Assembly: GCA_963835775.1 (NCBI GenBank)
Contig: CAWIHB010000023.1
Span: forward strand, 3,735 to 67,734
Source of the DNA: Palsa-504 sp963835775
GTDB taxonomy: Bacteria; Actinomycetota; Actinomycetes; Streptosporangiales; Streptosporangiaceae
Direction of reading: 5' to 3'
Length of the DNA stretch: 64,000 bases
The notes below the pieces were generated by a model. That model made no database searches, was not told the origin of the DNA, and saw nothing but the letters and a program-made list of their open reading frames with translations. The position numbers and the translations under genes are program-made. This document shows, one piece after another, positions 7,302 to 15,289 of this stretch (the first letter of the stretch is position 1; each line of letters begins with the position of its first letter).

Positions 7302-8336
7302 TCAGTGCGCGGGCGGGCTGCGCCGCACCACGAACACGACCGCGCCGACGATCAGTGCGCCGCCGCCGAGCATGGCCGGGGTCAGCCGCTCGTTCAGGAT
7401 CAGCGTGCCGAGCAGCACCGCGATCACCGGGTTCACGTAGGCGTAGGTGGCCACCGTGGCGGTGGGCAGCGACCGGACCGCGATGCCGTAGGCCGAGAAG
7501 GCCACGATGGAGCCGATCACGATCAGGTAGCCCAGGGCCAGCCAGGACCGCGCGGATATCTGCCCGAGGTGCAGCGAGCCGAACTCCCCGGCCGCCGCGC
7601 CCAGCGCCAGCAGCGCGGCGCCGCCGCACAGCAGCTGCATGCCGCTGGCCAGCGCCGGGCTGGACGGGATGGTCACCCGGCGGGCCATGATCGTGCCCAG
7701 CGCCCACATGGCCGCGGCGCCCAGGATGATGACCACGCCCAGGGCGGAGATCCCGTGCGAACGGCCGCCCAGCCCGGACAGCAGGCCGACCCCGGCCAGC
7801 CCGAGCAGCAGCCCGCCCATCGGCGCGAGCCCGAGCCGGGCGTGGTTCAGCACCGCGTCCATCCCCAGCAGCCACAGCGGCACCGTAGCCACCAGCAGCG
7901 CCGCCAGCCCGGAAGGCACCGTCTGCTCCCCGATCCCGACCAGCCCGTTGGCCACCAGCAGCAGGATCCCCACGATCGCGCAGCCCACCCACTCCTTGCG
8001 GGTCGGCTTCACCCGCGAGCCGAAGGGGCGCGGCGCCGCCTGGACTGAGGAGCGACGAAGGAGCGACGAGGGAAGGCTGCGCCTCAAGGCGCCCCGGAGG
8101 CGAGCAAAAGACACTGCGAACATAATCAGGCCGGCGACCAGGTTGCGGGCGGCGGCCATGAGCAGGGGCGGCATGGTCTCGACGCCGACCCGGATGGCGA
8201 GATAGGTGCTGCCCCAGACGATGTAGACGATGACCAGGCAGATCCAGGCGACCAGGCTGACCCGCCGCTCCGCTGAGGCCTTTTCTTCGGGCCGAACGGG
8301 CCGTGGTGCTTGCTGCGGGTCCGCTTCCACGCTCAT
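7302..8336 (-). CDS. EamA/DMT-family membrane exporter
   Basis: 344 residues from ATG 8336, which has GAGG 4 nt upstream. Ten hydrophobic segments in two five-helix EamA repeats are visible, the first beginning LVAWICLVIVYIVWGSTYLA. DMT carriers of this type export amino acids or other metabolites. The substrate cannot be read. An unusual basic insert (residues about 83-115, with RRSLPSSLLRRSSVQ) sits between helices 3 and 4, where short repeats in the DNA (GGAGCGACGA) suggest insertion of a small repeat. The N-terminus holds the dispersed 18-bp motif reported separately. Confidence 0.85.
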   Translation of the reverse strand: MSVEADPQQAPRPVRPEEKASAERRVSLVAWICLVIVYIVWGSTYLAIRVGVETMPPLLMAAARNLVAGLIMFAVSFARLRGALRRSLPSSLLRRSSVQAAPRPFGSRVKPTRKEWVGCAIVGILLLVANGLVGIGEQTVPSGLAALLVATVPLWLLGMDAVLNHARLGLAPMGGLLLGLAGVGLLSGLGGRSHGISALGVVIILGAAAMWALGTIMARRVTIPSSPALASGMQLLCGGAALLALGAAAGEFGSLHLGQISARSWLALGYLIVIGSIVAFSAYGIAVRSLPTATVATYAYVNPVIAVLLGTLILNERLTPAMLGGGALIVGAVVFVVRRSPPAH

Positions 8337-8442
8337 GATCCTCAAGCTTGCCAGGCGTCAGCCGCGCCGACGAGTGGCAGGATCGCCAACCTTGGGGGAA
8401 ATCCTGCCAGGCGCGTGGGCTGCAGGCCCCGGCGGGCGTGGA

Positions 8443-8448
8443 TACGCT
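8443..8448 (+). promoter_or_regulatory. -10 box TACGCT for leaderless start at 8455
   Basis: TACGCT ends 6 nt before the GTG at 8455, so transcription would start at the start codon. No Shine-Dalgarno sequence is present. The same geometry recurs before many genes in the window. Confidence 0.6.
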
Positions 8449-8454
8449 AGCGGC

Positions 8455-9474
8455 GTGCCCGATCGCCGCCTGACCCGCCCGCCGGCGCCGCCGGCCAAAC
8501 GAGCACTGCGGAACAGTCCCTGGCTGCGGGCCGGGCTGCTGGCCGGGCTGCTGGCCGCCGCGGCCGGGCTGGCCGTGTGGGGGCTGGCCTCGCAGTGGGA
8601 CGCGGTGCGCGCCGCGCTGGACAAGCTGGCTGGCTGGGAGGTGGCCGGGGCGTTCGGCTGCGCGCTGGCCGGGCTGGGCTGCATGATGCTGGCCTGGCGG
8701 GCGCTGCTGGCCGACCTGGGCTCGCCGCTGCCGCTGCCGGCCGCGATCCGGGTCATGTTCGTCGGGCAGGTGGCCAAGTACGTGCCGGGAGCGGTGTGGG
8801 CGGTGGCCGCGCAGGTCGAGCTGGCCCGCGACCACGGCGTCCCGCGCCGGCGCAGCGGCGCGGCCAGCCTGGTGGCCATGGCCGTCACGCTGGTGGTCGG
8901 GCTGATCGCGGCGGGCGTGATGCTGCCGCTGGTCTCGATGCACGCGGCGCGGCACTACTGGTGGGTGCTGGCCCTCACCCCGCTGGCCGCGGCCTGCCTG
9001 TATCCCAAGGTGACCAAGTCCGTCCTGGACCTGGTGCTCAGGGCCGCGCGCAGGCCGCCGCTGGAGAAGCCGGTGAGCGGGGCCGGGATGGCCCGGGCGC
9101 TGGCCTGGACCACGCTGGGCTGGCTGTTCTACGGCGCGCAGGCCTGGCTGCTGATCAGCGAGTTCGCGGGCCGCAGCGTGCACGTGTTCGCGCTGGCCCT
9201 GGGCGGCTACGCGCTGGCCTGGGCGGTGGGCTTCCTGATCATCTTCGTCCCGGGCGGCATCGGCCCGCGGGAACTGGCGCTCATCGCCGTGCTGGCCCCG
9301 GTCATCCCGTCGGCGTCCGCGCTGGTCGTCGCGCTGGCCTCGCGGGTGGTGATGACCGCGGGCGACCTGGCCTGGGCGGGCGTGGGGCTGGCCGTCGGCC
9401 GGGCCGGGCGGGCTACCCGGCCAGCAGCACCCGCAGATAGGCAGCCCAGTACGGCTCCGGGTCCACGGCCCTGA
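8455..9474 (+). CDS. Lysylphosphatidylglycerol-synthase-TM / flippase-like membrane protein
   Basis: 339 residues from GTG 8455, chosen for the TACGCT box just upstream. Multiple membrane segments (about eight) carry the UPF0104/LPG_synthase_TM pattern: a helix with MMLAWRALLADLGSPLPLPA, the VGQVAKYVPGAVWAVAAQVE motif, and the late FVPGGIGPRELALIAVL motif. Proteins of this family translocate lipids or lipid-linked sugars. Its 3' end overlaps the convergent glycosyltransferase gene by 62 nt, and the following block is glycan synthesis, so a lipid-linked sugar role is plausible inference. Confidence 0.82.
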   Translation: MPDRRLTRPPAPPAKRALRNSPWLRAGLLAGLLAAAAGLAVWGLASQWDAVRAALDKLAGWEVAGAFGCALAGLGCMMLAWRALLADLGSPLPLPAAIRVMFVGQVAKYVPGAVWAVAAQVELARDHGVPRRRSGAASLVAMAVTLVVGLIAAGVMLPLVSMHAARHYWWVLALTPLAAACLYPKVTKSVLDLVLRAARRPPLEKPVSGAGMARALAWTTLGWLFYGAQAWLLISEFAGRSVHVFALALGGYALAWAVGFLIIFVPGGIGPRELALIAVLAPVIPSASALVVALASRVVMTAGDLAWAGVGLAVGRAGRATRPAAPADRQPSTAPGPRP

Positions 9475-10549
9475 CCTCGGCCCGCAGCCGCTGGGCCGTA
9501 CCCGGCGCGGCGAACTCGTTCAGCACCCGGGCCAGGTCGGCGACGTCGCCCGGCGCGCAGGTCAGGCCGTCCACGCCGTCGCGCACCGCCTCGGCCAGCG
9601 CCCCGGCGGTGGTGCTGATGACCGGCACGCCGAGGGAGAAGGCGAGCAGGACGTTCTGCGAGGCGGTCGCCTCACGGTAGGGCAGCACCAGCGCGTCGGC
9701 CGCGGCGAACAGGGCCGGGATCTCCCGGGCCGGCAGGTACCCGGGCCGCAGCGTCACCCGTTTGGCCAGGCCGAGGTCGGTGATCAGGTCTTGTGTTTCC
9801 GCGGTGCCGCCCCAGAACTCCCCGGCCACGGTGAGCGTGACCTGCGGGGGTGTCCGGGTCAGGGCGCGCAGCAGGACGTCGAGGCCCTTGTAGGGGCGGA
9901 CGATGCCGAAGAAAAGGAGCCGGCATTGCGGGCCGACGGGCGGCCCGGACCGTTCGGCCTCATGATCTTCATCGGGGGCGGCGGGGAGAGCGGGCGCGGC
10001 GGCCGGGAGGTGCGGCGGGATCCGGGCTACCACGATGGGCACGTCGGGGGCCAGGTCGCGGGCCTGCGCGGCCTGTTCGGCGGAGTGCACGATCACCGTG
10101 TCCACGCGGGACAGGAGGGTCCGGGTCAGGGTCACGTCGCCGGGGCGGCGTTCGTGTGGCAGGACGTTGTGGCAGATGACCATGGTGCGGGGGTGCTCCG
10201 CCTTCCTGGAGCCGAGGGTCAGGCCGGTGAGGACGGACAGGTAGGAGGGCACCTGCAGCGGGGTGAGCAGGGCGAAGATGACCAGGTCGGCCGTGCGGAG
10301 GCGGCGGCCCGCGGCCACCCAGCCGTCCGGGCGGTACCAGGCCAGGCGGCGGTAGGTGCGCGGGTAGGGCCAGCCCTCGGGGGTATCCACGGTCTGCCGG
10401 CCGGGGTAGAGCCGGGCCGGGTACTGGGCCTTCCAGGATTCGATGATCACGTCATGGCCCGCGGCCGCGAGCCGGTGCGCTAGTTCGGTGGTGTGCCGCG
10501 CGCCGCCGCCCTTGTACGGGTGCGCGGGCCCGATCAGCGCGATCCTCAT
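9413..10549 (-). CDS. Glycosyltransferase family 4 (GT-B fold)
   Basis: 378 residues. The N-terminus MRIALIGPAHPYKGGGARHT shows the acceptor-side glycine-rich loop of GT4 enzymes. The C-terminal Rossmann domain has LLFFGIVRPYKGLDVLLRAL and the E-x7-E region (LPYREATASQNVLLAFSLG), which bind nucleotide-sugar. It is cytoplasmic, with no membrane segment. It lies downstream of the GT2 gene on the same strand, separated only by an eight-copy tandem repeat. The donor and acceptor are unknown. Confidence 0.88.
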   Translation of the reverse strand: MRIALIGPAHPYKGGGARHTTELAHRLAAAGHDVIIESWKAQYPARLYPGRQTVDTPEGWPYPRTYRRLAWYRPDGWVAAGRRLRTADLVIFALLTPLQVPSYLSVLTGLTLGSRKAEHPRTMVICHNVLPHERRPGDVTLTRTLLSRVDTVIVHSAEQAAQARDLAPDVPIVVARIPPHLPAAAPALPAAPDEDHEAERSGPPVGPQCRLLFFGIVRPYKGLDVLLRALTRTPPQVTLTVAGEFWGGTAETQDLITDLGLAKRVTLRPGYLPAREIPALFAAADALVLPYREATASQNVLLAFSLGVPVISTTAGALAEAVRDGVDGLTCAPGDVADLARVLNEFAAPGTAQRLRAEVRAVDPEPYWAAYLRVLLAG

Positions 10550-10556
10550 GTGTCCC

Positions 10557-10668
10557 TGCTCACTAGTCTGGGTCCATCAGTCTGTGCTCACTAGTCTGGG
10601 CCCATCAGTCTGTGCTCATCAGTCTGTGCTCATCAGTCTGTGCTCATCAGTCTGTGCTCATCAGTCTG
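10557..10668. repeat. Eight-copy 14-bp tandem repeat between two glycosyltransferase genes
   Basis: Exactly eight 14-bp units fill 10557-10668. The last four are identical (TGCTCATCAGTCTG). The first four alternate TGCTCACTAGTCTG with GGYCCATCAGTCTG, so a 28-bp higher-order unit preceded local 14-bp expansion. The GT2 stop codon lies within the array at 10661-10663. In the minus-strand sense each unit contains TGATGAG, a stop overlapping an ATG. Confidence 0.95.
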
Positions 10669-11662
10669 GGCGGGAGCGCACGATCAGGTCGGCCAGCAGG
10701 GCCAGCGAGGCCAGGATCAGGCCGGTCACGAAGATCAGGATCGTGTCGTTGGCGAAGTGCAGCGGATGCACCACCAGGTCGTAGATGCCCTTGGCGATGC
10801 CCAGGCCGAGCAGGAACAGGGCCGGCGGCATGAGCACCTTGAGCGGGTTGAAGTACATGACCATGCGCAGCACCTGGAGCACGTACCGGTAGGCGTCGGA
10901 GAAGAAGTGGAACTTGCTCCGGCCGGCCCGCTTGGCGTACTCGATCGGGATGTACCGCACCTCGTGCTCGTTGGACAGGAAGGCCAGCGTGATCGTGGTC
11001 ACGCAGGAGAACCCGGGGGGCAGCAGCCGCAGGTAGGGACGGGCCACCGTGCGGCGGAAGGCCCGCAGGCCGGAATTCAGGTCCGGGATGTCGGCGTTGG
11101 TGAGGCGTTCGGCCAGCTTGCGGACGAACCACTTGGCCGGCACACGGAAGATCTTGAGGCTGCCTTCCTCGCTGGTGCGCGCGCCGACCACCTGGTCGAT
11201 CGTCGGGTCCTGGTCGAGGATGGTGACGAACTCGGGGATCCGCTCGTTCGGGTAGGTCAGGTCGGCGTCGGTCCAGACCACGATGTCGCCCCGGGCCTGC
11301 TGGCTGCCGATGCGCCGCACGGTGCCGGCGCCGCCGTTGCGCGGGAAGTGGATCACTTTGAGGTTCGGGAAGTCGGGCTCGGCGCGGCGCAGCCGGGCCA
11401 GCGTCTCGTCGGTCGAGCCGTCGTCGACGGCGAGCAGTTCGTAGGGAATCCCGCTCTTGTCCATCGCGCCGCAGATCCGCTCGACCTCGAGCAGGACGTG
11501 CTGTTCCTCGTTGTAGCAGGGCAGCACGATGGAGGCGTGCGGAACCGCGGGGTCCGCGGGATGCGCAGGCTCCGCGGGCTGCTCCAGCGGGAAAGTGCTC
11601 ACGACCGGCGAGGATACTCCGCTGCCCGGGGTTTCGCGGCCGGTAGGCCCGAGGCTGGTCAC
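10661..11662 (-). CDS. Glycosyltransferase family 2, polyprenyl-phosphate sugar synthase-like (DPM1-like with C-terminal TM)
   Basis: 333 residues. A 40-residue Pro/Ala-rich leader precedes the GT-A domain (HASIVLPCYNEE, LLAVDDGSTDET, WTDADLTYPNERIPEF). Two C-terminal membrane helices follow (LMPPALFLLGLGIAKG; ILIFVTGLILASLALLADLI). The DAD motif and the catalytic loop LNSGLRAFRR match dolichol-phosphate mannose/glucose synthase homologues, which load sugar onto polyprenyl phosphate at the inner membrane face. Its GTG start is 1 nt from the stop of the upstream GT-C gene, so the two are coupled. The product would feed that enzyme; this is inference. Confidence 0.85.
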   Translation of the reverse strand: MTSLGPTGRETPGSGVSSPVVSTFPLEQPAEPAHPADPAVPHASIVLPCYNEEQHVLLEVERICGAMDKSGIPYELLAVDDGSTDETLARLRRAEPDFPNLKVIHFPRNGGAGTVRRIGSQQARGDIVVWTDADLTYPNERIPEFVTILDQDPTIDQVVGARTSEEGSLKIFRVPAKWFVRKLAERLTNADIPDLNSGLRAFRRTVARPYLRLLPPGFSCVTTITLAFLSNEHEVRYIPIEYAKRAGRSKFHFFSDAYRYVLQVLRMVMYFNPLKVLMPPALFLLGLGIAKGIYDLVVHPLHFANDTILIFVTGLILASLALLADLIVRSRPD

Positions 11663-11663
11663 G

Positions 11664-14345
11664 CTAGGTGGCCGGAGGGGGCCCGCTGGTGAGCGGCTGG
11701 ACCATCCACACCGTGTAGTGGATCAGCCAGGTCCGGGTGGGCGGGGCGGTCAGGTTGTGGGCTTCCTGCGTGGTCAGCAGGTTGAGTACCTCGACCGGAG
11801 AGGCGCCGTACGGGGTCAGTTCTGATGGCTGCTGGGCGAGCAGCACCGGGCGGCGGCCAGCCCGCCTGATGCCGTCGATCACCGCGCTGACATTGGCCGG
11901 GCTGACCACGGTCAGCTGCGCCGTGGGGGTATCGCATACGCCGCGGACGAGCTGGGCGAACCGGTCGGCGGTGAGCGAGTCGACGATGACCACCGAGGCG
12001 TCCGGCCCGATCGCCGTGCACAGCTTGTTCACCGCGGTCAGCTCGCCCGCGCCGATGGTGCGGAACGCCATGCCGTGCGCGCTCAGGTGACTGCCGGAAC
12101 CGGAGGAGTTGCGGGCGGAACCGAGGTCCAGGTTGGTCAGCGCGGGCGGGATCAGCAGCGAAGCCGCGCAGAACGTGGCCACCACGGCGCTGGTGGCCCG
12201 GTTGCGGCCGAGCAGCCCGGCGCGTTCCCGCAGCCAGGCGGTGGCCCAGATGGCACCCAGGATCAGGCCGGGGAGCACGAACGGGACCAGCCGCCTGCTG
12301 GCCCAAGGCTGATCCGGGGACACCGCGGGCCGCCACAGCACGGTCACGATGACCCAGATGGCGATGAGCAGCGGCAGCGCCCAGATGCGGGCCTCAGCGT
12401 CCGGGTCCTTCCAGGTCAACAGGGCCCGGACGCAGCGGCGGGCCAGCAGGGCCAGGCCGAAGGCGCCCAGCAGCACCGCGGGCAGGCCGATGTACCAGAT
12501 GACCCAGTACAGGCTGTCCTGGTAGTACTGCTGTTTTCCGTCGATGGGGAGGCCGGCCAGCTTCTGGAGTTCGGCGACGTAGGCGATGGAGGTGGGATCG
12601 GTCTCACCCGCGACGGTCTGCACCAGCGGCCGGATGGCGAAGCCGACGAAGACCAGGACGGTTGCTAGGGCGGCGGCCTCAGGGAGCCAGCGGGTGGTCT
12701 GATTCGGCAGCCAGCCGCGCAGGCGGGTCAGGGCCTTCCGGTTCAGCGCCAGCAGGACGCCGGCCAGCGTGATGAGGATGATCAGGCCGGTGATCAGGGC
12801 CAGCGGGCGCAGCGAGGGCGCCTCGAGGTCCAGGTAGGGGCGGGACAGGAGATAGCCGTCGGCCAGGCCGTAGCCCACCCCGATGACCAGGCCGATCCCG
12901 AACGGGATGCCCTGCCTGCGGCGCGCGGCGAGCAGCACGCCGAGGAACGGGACGGCGGGCAGGATGTCGCTGAGACCATCGATGCGGACCAGGATGGTCA
13001 GGCCGAGGGTCAGGCCGGCCAGGGCGGCCAGGACCATGTCCTGGGCCGGGTAGTGCGTGGTTTCGCTTGTTCGTCTGTGCCTGCTGATCACCATGGAGTC
13101 GATCAGCAGGCACAGACCACCGAACAGCAGGACCTGGGCCAGCGGCTCGCTGAACGTGCTGCGGCTGGTGTACTGCTCGGGCAGGCTCACGGCCAGCACC
13201 GCGGCCGCGGCGGGTGCCCACCGCGCCCCGGCCAGGCCGGCCAGGCCCCCGAACGAGAGCACCGCGCACGCGCCGATCAGCGGCGTGGTCACCAGCGCGG
13301 CCGGGATCCCGCCCAGCCAGATCGCCGCGGCCAGCACCAGCGGCATCCCGGTCATGAACTGCGGGGCGAGCCCGGAGCCGACCGGATAGTAGTTGATGCT
13401 GACGGACGTCAGGCCGGCGTGCGGGCCGCCGAACGCCTCCAGCGAGTCGGGGATGGGCAGCACGCCGTGGTGCGCGATCCAGTACCCGACCTGGAGGTAG
13501 GTGGCCGGGTCGCGGAGGTAGATGATCTGTTCGGTGCGCTCGGCGATCTGCCAGATGGCGAACACGACCGCCACGGCTACGGTGGCCGCGACCGTCCACC
13601 AGGGCACCGGAGCGCGGTCTTGTCTGGCCGGCTGCGCTTCGGGCTGCGGCTGCGCTTCGGGCTGCGGTCCGGTTTGCGGTACGGCCTGCGGCTTGGTGCG
13701 GACGCGGAGGCGCAGGCCGGGCCAGTTCGCGGGCAGTTGCCGCAGTGCGAAGTAGCACAGCCCGACCGCCAGCGGGGCGGACATGAAGACCATGGGTGGC
13801 GCGGTGAGCCGTCCGGTGAGCAGCAGCGGGAGCCCCGGCAGTAGCCAGGCCGCGGCCACCAGCGCCGGCACCACGGTGATTGCGGCGAACACCAGGCCAG
13901 GCATCCGCGGTTGAGGTCGCCCCGGGCTTGGCCCGGGCGCGGCTGCTCCAGCCGCCGCTGGCTCGGCCGCGCTTGCCGCGGGGGCGCTTGCCGCGGGTGC
14001 GGTCTGTGCGGGTGCGGTGGGCTCGGCCGCGCTTGACTCGGCGGAGCTCGGTTCGGCAGGGCTCGGTTCGGCAGGGCTCGGTTCGGCAGGGCTCGGTTCG
14101 GCAGAGCCTTTTCCGGCCGCGATCGCCTCGTGCGCAGAACCTTGCTCGGTGTCGTCTGGCTCGGTGTCGTCCGGCTCGGTGTCGTCCGGCTCGGTGTCGT
14201 CTGGCTCTGCGGCGTCCGGCTCGGTCGCGTCCGGTTCGGTGACGTCCTGTTCCGGGGTTGCGTCCTCGACCGCTGGAAGCGGCGCAGTCTTATCGTCTAC
14301 CTCAGGAACCTCAGTGACCCCAGAGGCATGCGGTTCACGACGCAC
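11664..14345 (-). CDS. Large GT-C type membrane glycosyltransferase-like protein with repetitive acidic N-terminus
   Basis: 893 residues from GTG 14345; TAAAGT at 14352-14357 ends 6 nt upstream, a leaderless signature. Residues 1-130 are disordered and repetitive (TEPDD and AEPSP pentads, then Ala/Pro). At least 12 membrane helices follow. Loop 1 has the dolichyl-P-sugar transferase-like context ERTEQIIYLRDPATYLQVGY with acidic residues, then GMPLVLAAAIWLGGIPAALV. A C-terminal extracytoplasmic domain contains IGPDASVVIVDSLTADRFA. It may transfer sugars from polyprenyl-P donors outside the membrane. It is coupled to the downstream GT2 gene. The exact family is uncertain. Confidence 0.72.
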   Translation of the reverse strand: MRREPHASGVTEVPEVDDKTAPLPAVEDATPEQDVTEPDATEPDAAEPDDTEPDDTEPDDTEPDDTEQGSAHEAIAAGKGSAEPSPAEPSPAEPSPAEPSSAESSAAEPTAPAQTAPAASAPAASAAEPAAAGAAAPGPSPGRPQPRMPGLVFAAITVVPALVAAAWLLPGLPLLLTGRLTAPPMVFMSAPLAVGLCYFALRQLPANWPGLRLRVRTKPQAVPQTGPQPEAQPQPEAQPARQDRAPVPWWTVAATVAVAVVFAIWQIAERTEQIIYLRDPATYLQVGYWIAHHGVLPIPDSLEAFGGPHAGLTSVSINYYPVGSGLAPQFMTGMPLVLAAAIWLGGIPAALVTTPLIGACAVLSFGGLAGLAGARWAPAAAAVLAVSLPEQYTSRSTFSEPLAQVLLFGGLCLLIDSMVISRHRRTSETTHYPAQDMVLAALAGLTLGLTILVRIDGLSDILPAVPFLGVLLAARRRQGIPFGIGLVIGVGYGLADGYLLSRPYLDLEAPSLRPLALITGLIILITLAGVLLALNRKALTRLRGWLPNQTTRWLPEAAALATVLVFVGFAIRPLVQTVAGETDPTSIAYVAELQKLAGLPIDGKQQYYQDSLYWVIWYIGLPAVLLGAFGLALLARRCVRALLTWKDPDAEARIWALPLLIAIWVIVTVLWRPAVSPDQPWASRRLVPFVLPGLILGAIWATAWLRERAGLLGRNRATSAVVATFCAASLLIPPALTNLDLGSARNSSGSGSHLSAHGMAFRTIGAGELTAVNKLCTAIGPDASVVIVDSLTADRFAQLVRGVCDTPTAQLTVVSPANVSAVIDGIRRAGRRPVLLAQQPSELTPYGASPVEVLNLLTTQEAHNLTAPPTRTWLIHYTVWMVQPLTSGPPPAT
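14045..14232. repeat. 15-bp tandem repeats inside the GT-C gene
   Basis: Two blocks of in-frame 15-bp repeats code for pentapeptide repeats: GCTCGGTTCGGCAGG (about four units, 14046-14105, AEPSP) and GGCTCGGTGTCGTCY (about five units, 14145-14230, DDTEP). Being multiples of three, they can change copy number without breaking the frame. Confidence 0.85.
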
Positions 14346-14532
14346 GGACCTACTTTAGGGCCTGAGTCCGGAGCGGAAGCCCTCCGCGGGGCGACGCGTG
14401 GAACGGGATGGCACGGGATGGACCGCCCGCACTATGAAGCTGCTGATCGGCGAGCCCGAGGACACCGGGACCGCCGGCGCTGCTGTCGCAGCGGCCTGGC
14501 CTTGCCGACGTTTCGAGGGAGCTGTGATCACC

Positions 14533-14853
14533 ATGACTGCGATGCCGCCCGAGCCGGATTTCAGGAACCTGCCACCCCCGCCCGCCTTCCCGCCGCCCGT
14601 CTATCCGCCGCCGGAGCAGTATGCACCCAGGCAGCGGCGTCGCGCCTTCAGCGTCGTGCGCATTGCCTGCGGCGTCCTGTGGGCGGCGTTCACGGTCATC
14701 CTGGCCGCGGGTACCGTCATGGAGTGGCTGACCGGCTTGCACGCGGCGTCTATCATGTGCTTCGTCTTCGCCGTGGGCTGCGGCTGGTACGACTACCGGA
14801 TCTGGACGTTCAGGGCCCGCCGGCTCTGGTTCTTATCCGCGGGCCTGCCATAG
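14533..14853 (+). CDS. Small proline-rich two-helix membrane protein
   Basis: 106 residues from ATG 14533, with GAGGGA 12 nt upstream; a GTG at 14524 is the alternative. The proline-rich cytoplasmic head (PPPPAFPPPVYPPPEQY) is followed by a basic RQRRRA anchor. Two hydrophobic segments come next (VVRIACGVLWAAFTVILAAG and AASIMCFVFAVGCGWYDY). It is transcribed away from the GT-C gene. There is no recognisable family. Confidence 0.6.
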   Translation: MTAMPPEPDFRNLPPPPAFPPPVYPPPEQYAPRQRRRAFSVVRIACGVLWAAFTVILAAGTVMEWLTGLHAASIMCFVFAVGCGWYDYRIWTFRARRLWFLSAGLP

Positions 14854-14949
14854 CGGCCCGTCCTGGCGCCAGTGCCCGCAGGCGCCCTGATCCGCCAGAG
14901 CGGGCGAAAGGCGCCGAAATCGCCGCCTCACGGCACTTCCGCCCCATCG

Positions 14950-15221
14950 TCAGAGGTATCCAGTAGCCGCCAGGAGAGCGCGAGCGAACCGGTTGAGTTC
15001 CAGGGCGGGCAGCTGTCCTAGGTGAAACCAGGCAACTTCGGTGAGTTCACCGTCGGCGGGTGCGGGGCGGCCGCTGGTGATCTCAGCTTCGTACACGGTG
15101 GTGACGTAGGCGGCGCGGTCCCCGTTGGGGTAGCTCACCTCGTAGTCCGGGCCGCCGAGCACGTCGAGCAGCCGGGTGAGCCGGATCTCGACGCCGATCT
15201 CCTCGCGGGCCTCCCGGACGG
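14950..15221 (-). pseudogene. 3' fragment of a Nudix hydrolase gene
   Basis: The minus-strand frame reads SVREAREEIGVEIRLTRLLD then GGPDYEVSYPNGDRAAYVTT ... LTEVAWFHLGQL, i.e. the second half of a Nudix box (REAREEIGV) and the C-terminal half of the domain. The N-terminal part with the glycine-rich start of the box is missing, and homology stops abruptly near 15221. From 15222 a short plus-strand reading begins that looks like the C-terminus of a different gene (VAAEFGQWLREWKDRR, stop at 15275). This is a scar left by a deletion joining two genes. Confidence 0.65.
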
Positions 15222-15289
15222 ATCGTGGCCGCCGAATTCGGCCAGTGGCTGCGTGAGTGGAAAGACAGGCGGTAAAGCCGTCGGGAGAA

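Noticed and set aside
6349..9183. 944-codon minus-strand open frame
   Set aside because: It runs antisense through int, the tRNA and rnhA and out of frame through the EamA gene, with no family pattern; it is a high-GC shadow. Only its short stretch at 7.2-7.3 kb reads the MBL relic.
9930..9960. Further copy of the 18-bp dispersed motif in the GT4 gene
   Set aside because: The sequence GGCCCGGACCGTTCGGCC is only partly similar and differs in the central bases.
10557..10668. CRISPR-like array or hammerhead ribozyme (CTGATGAG in every minus-strand unit)
   Set aside because: Units are 14 bp with no spacers, there are no cas genes, and the GAAA half and stems of a hammerhead core are missing.
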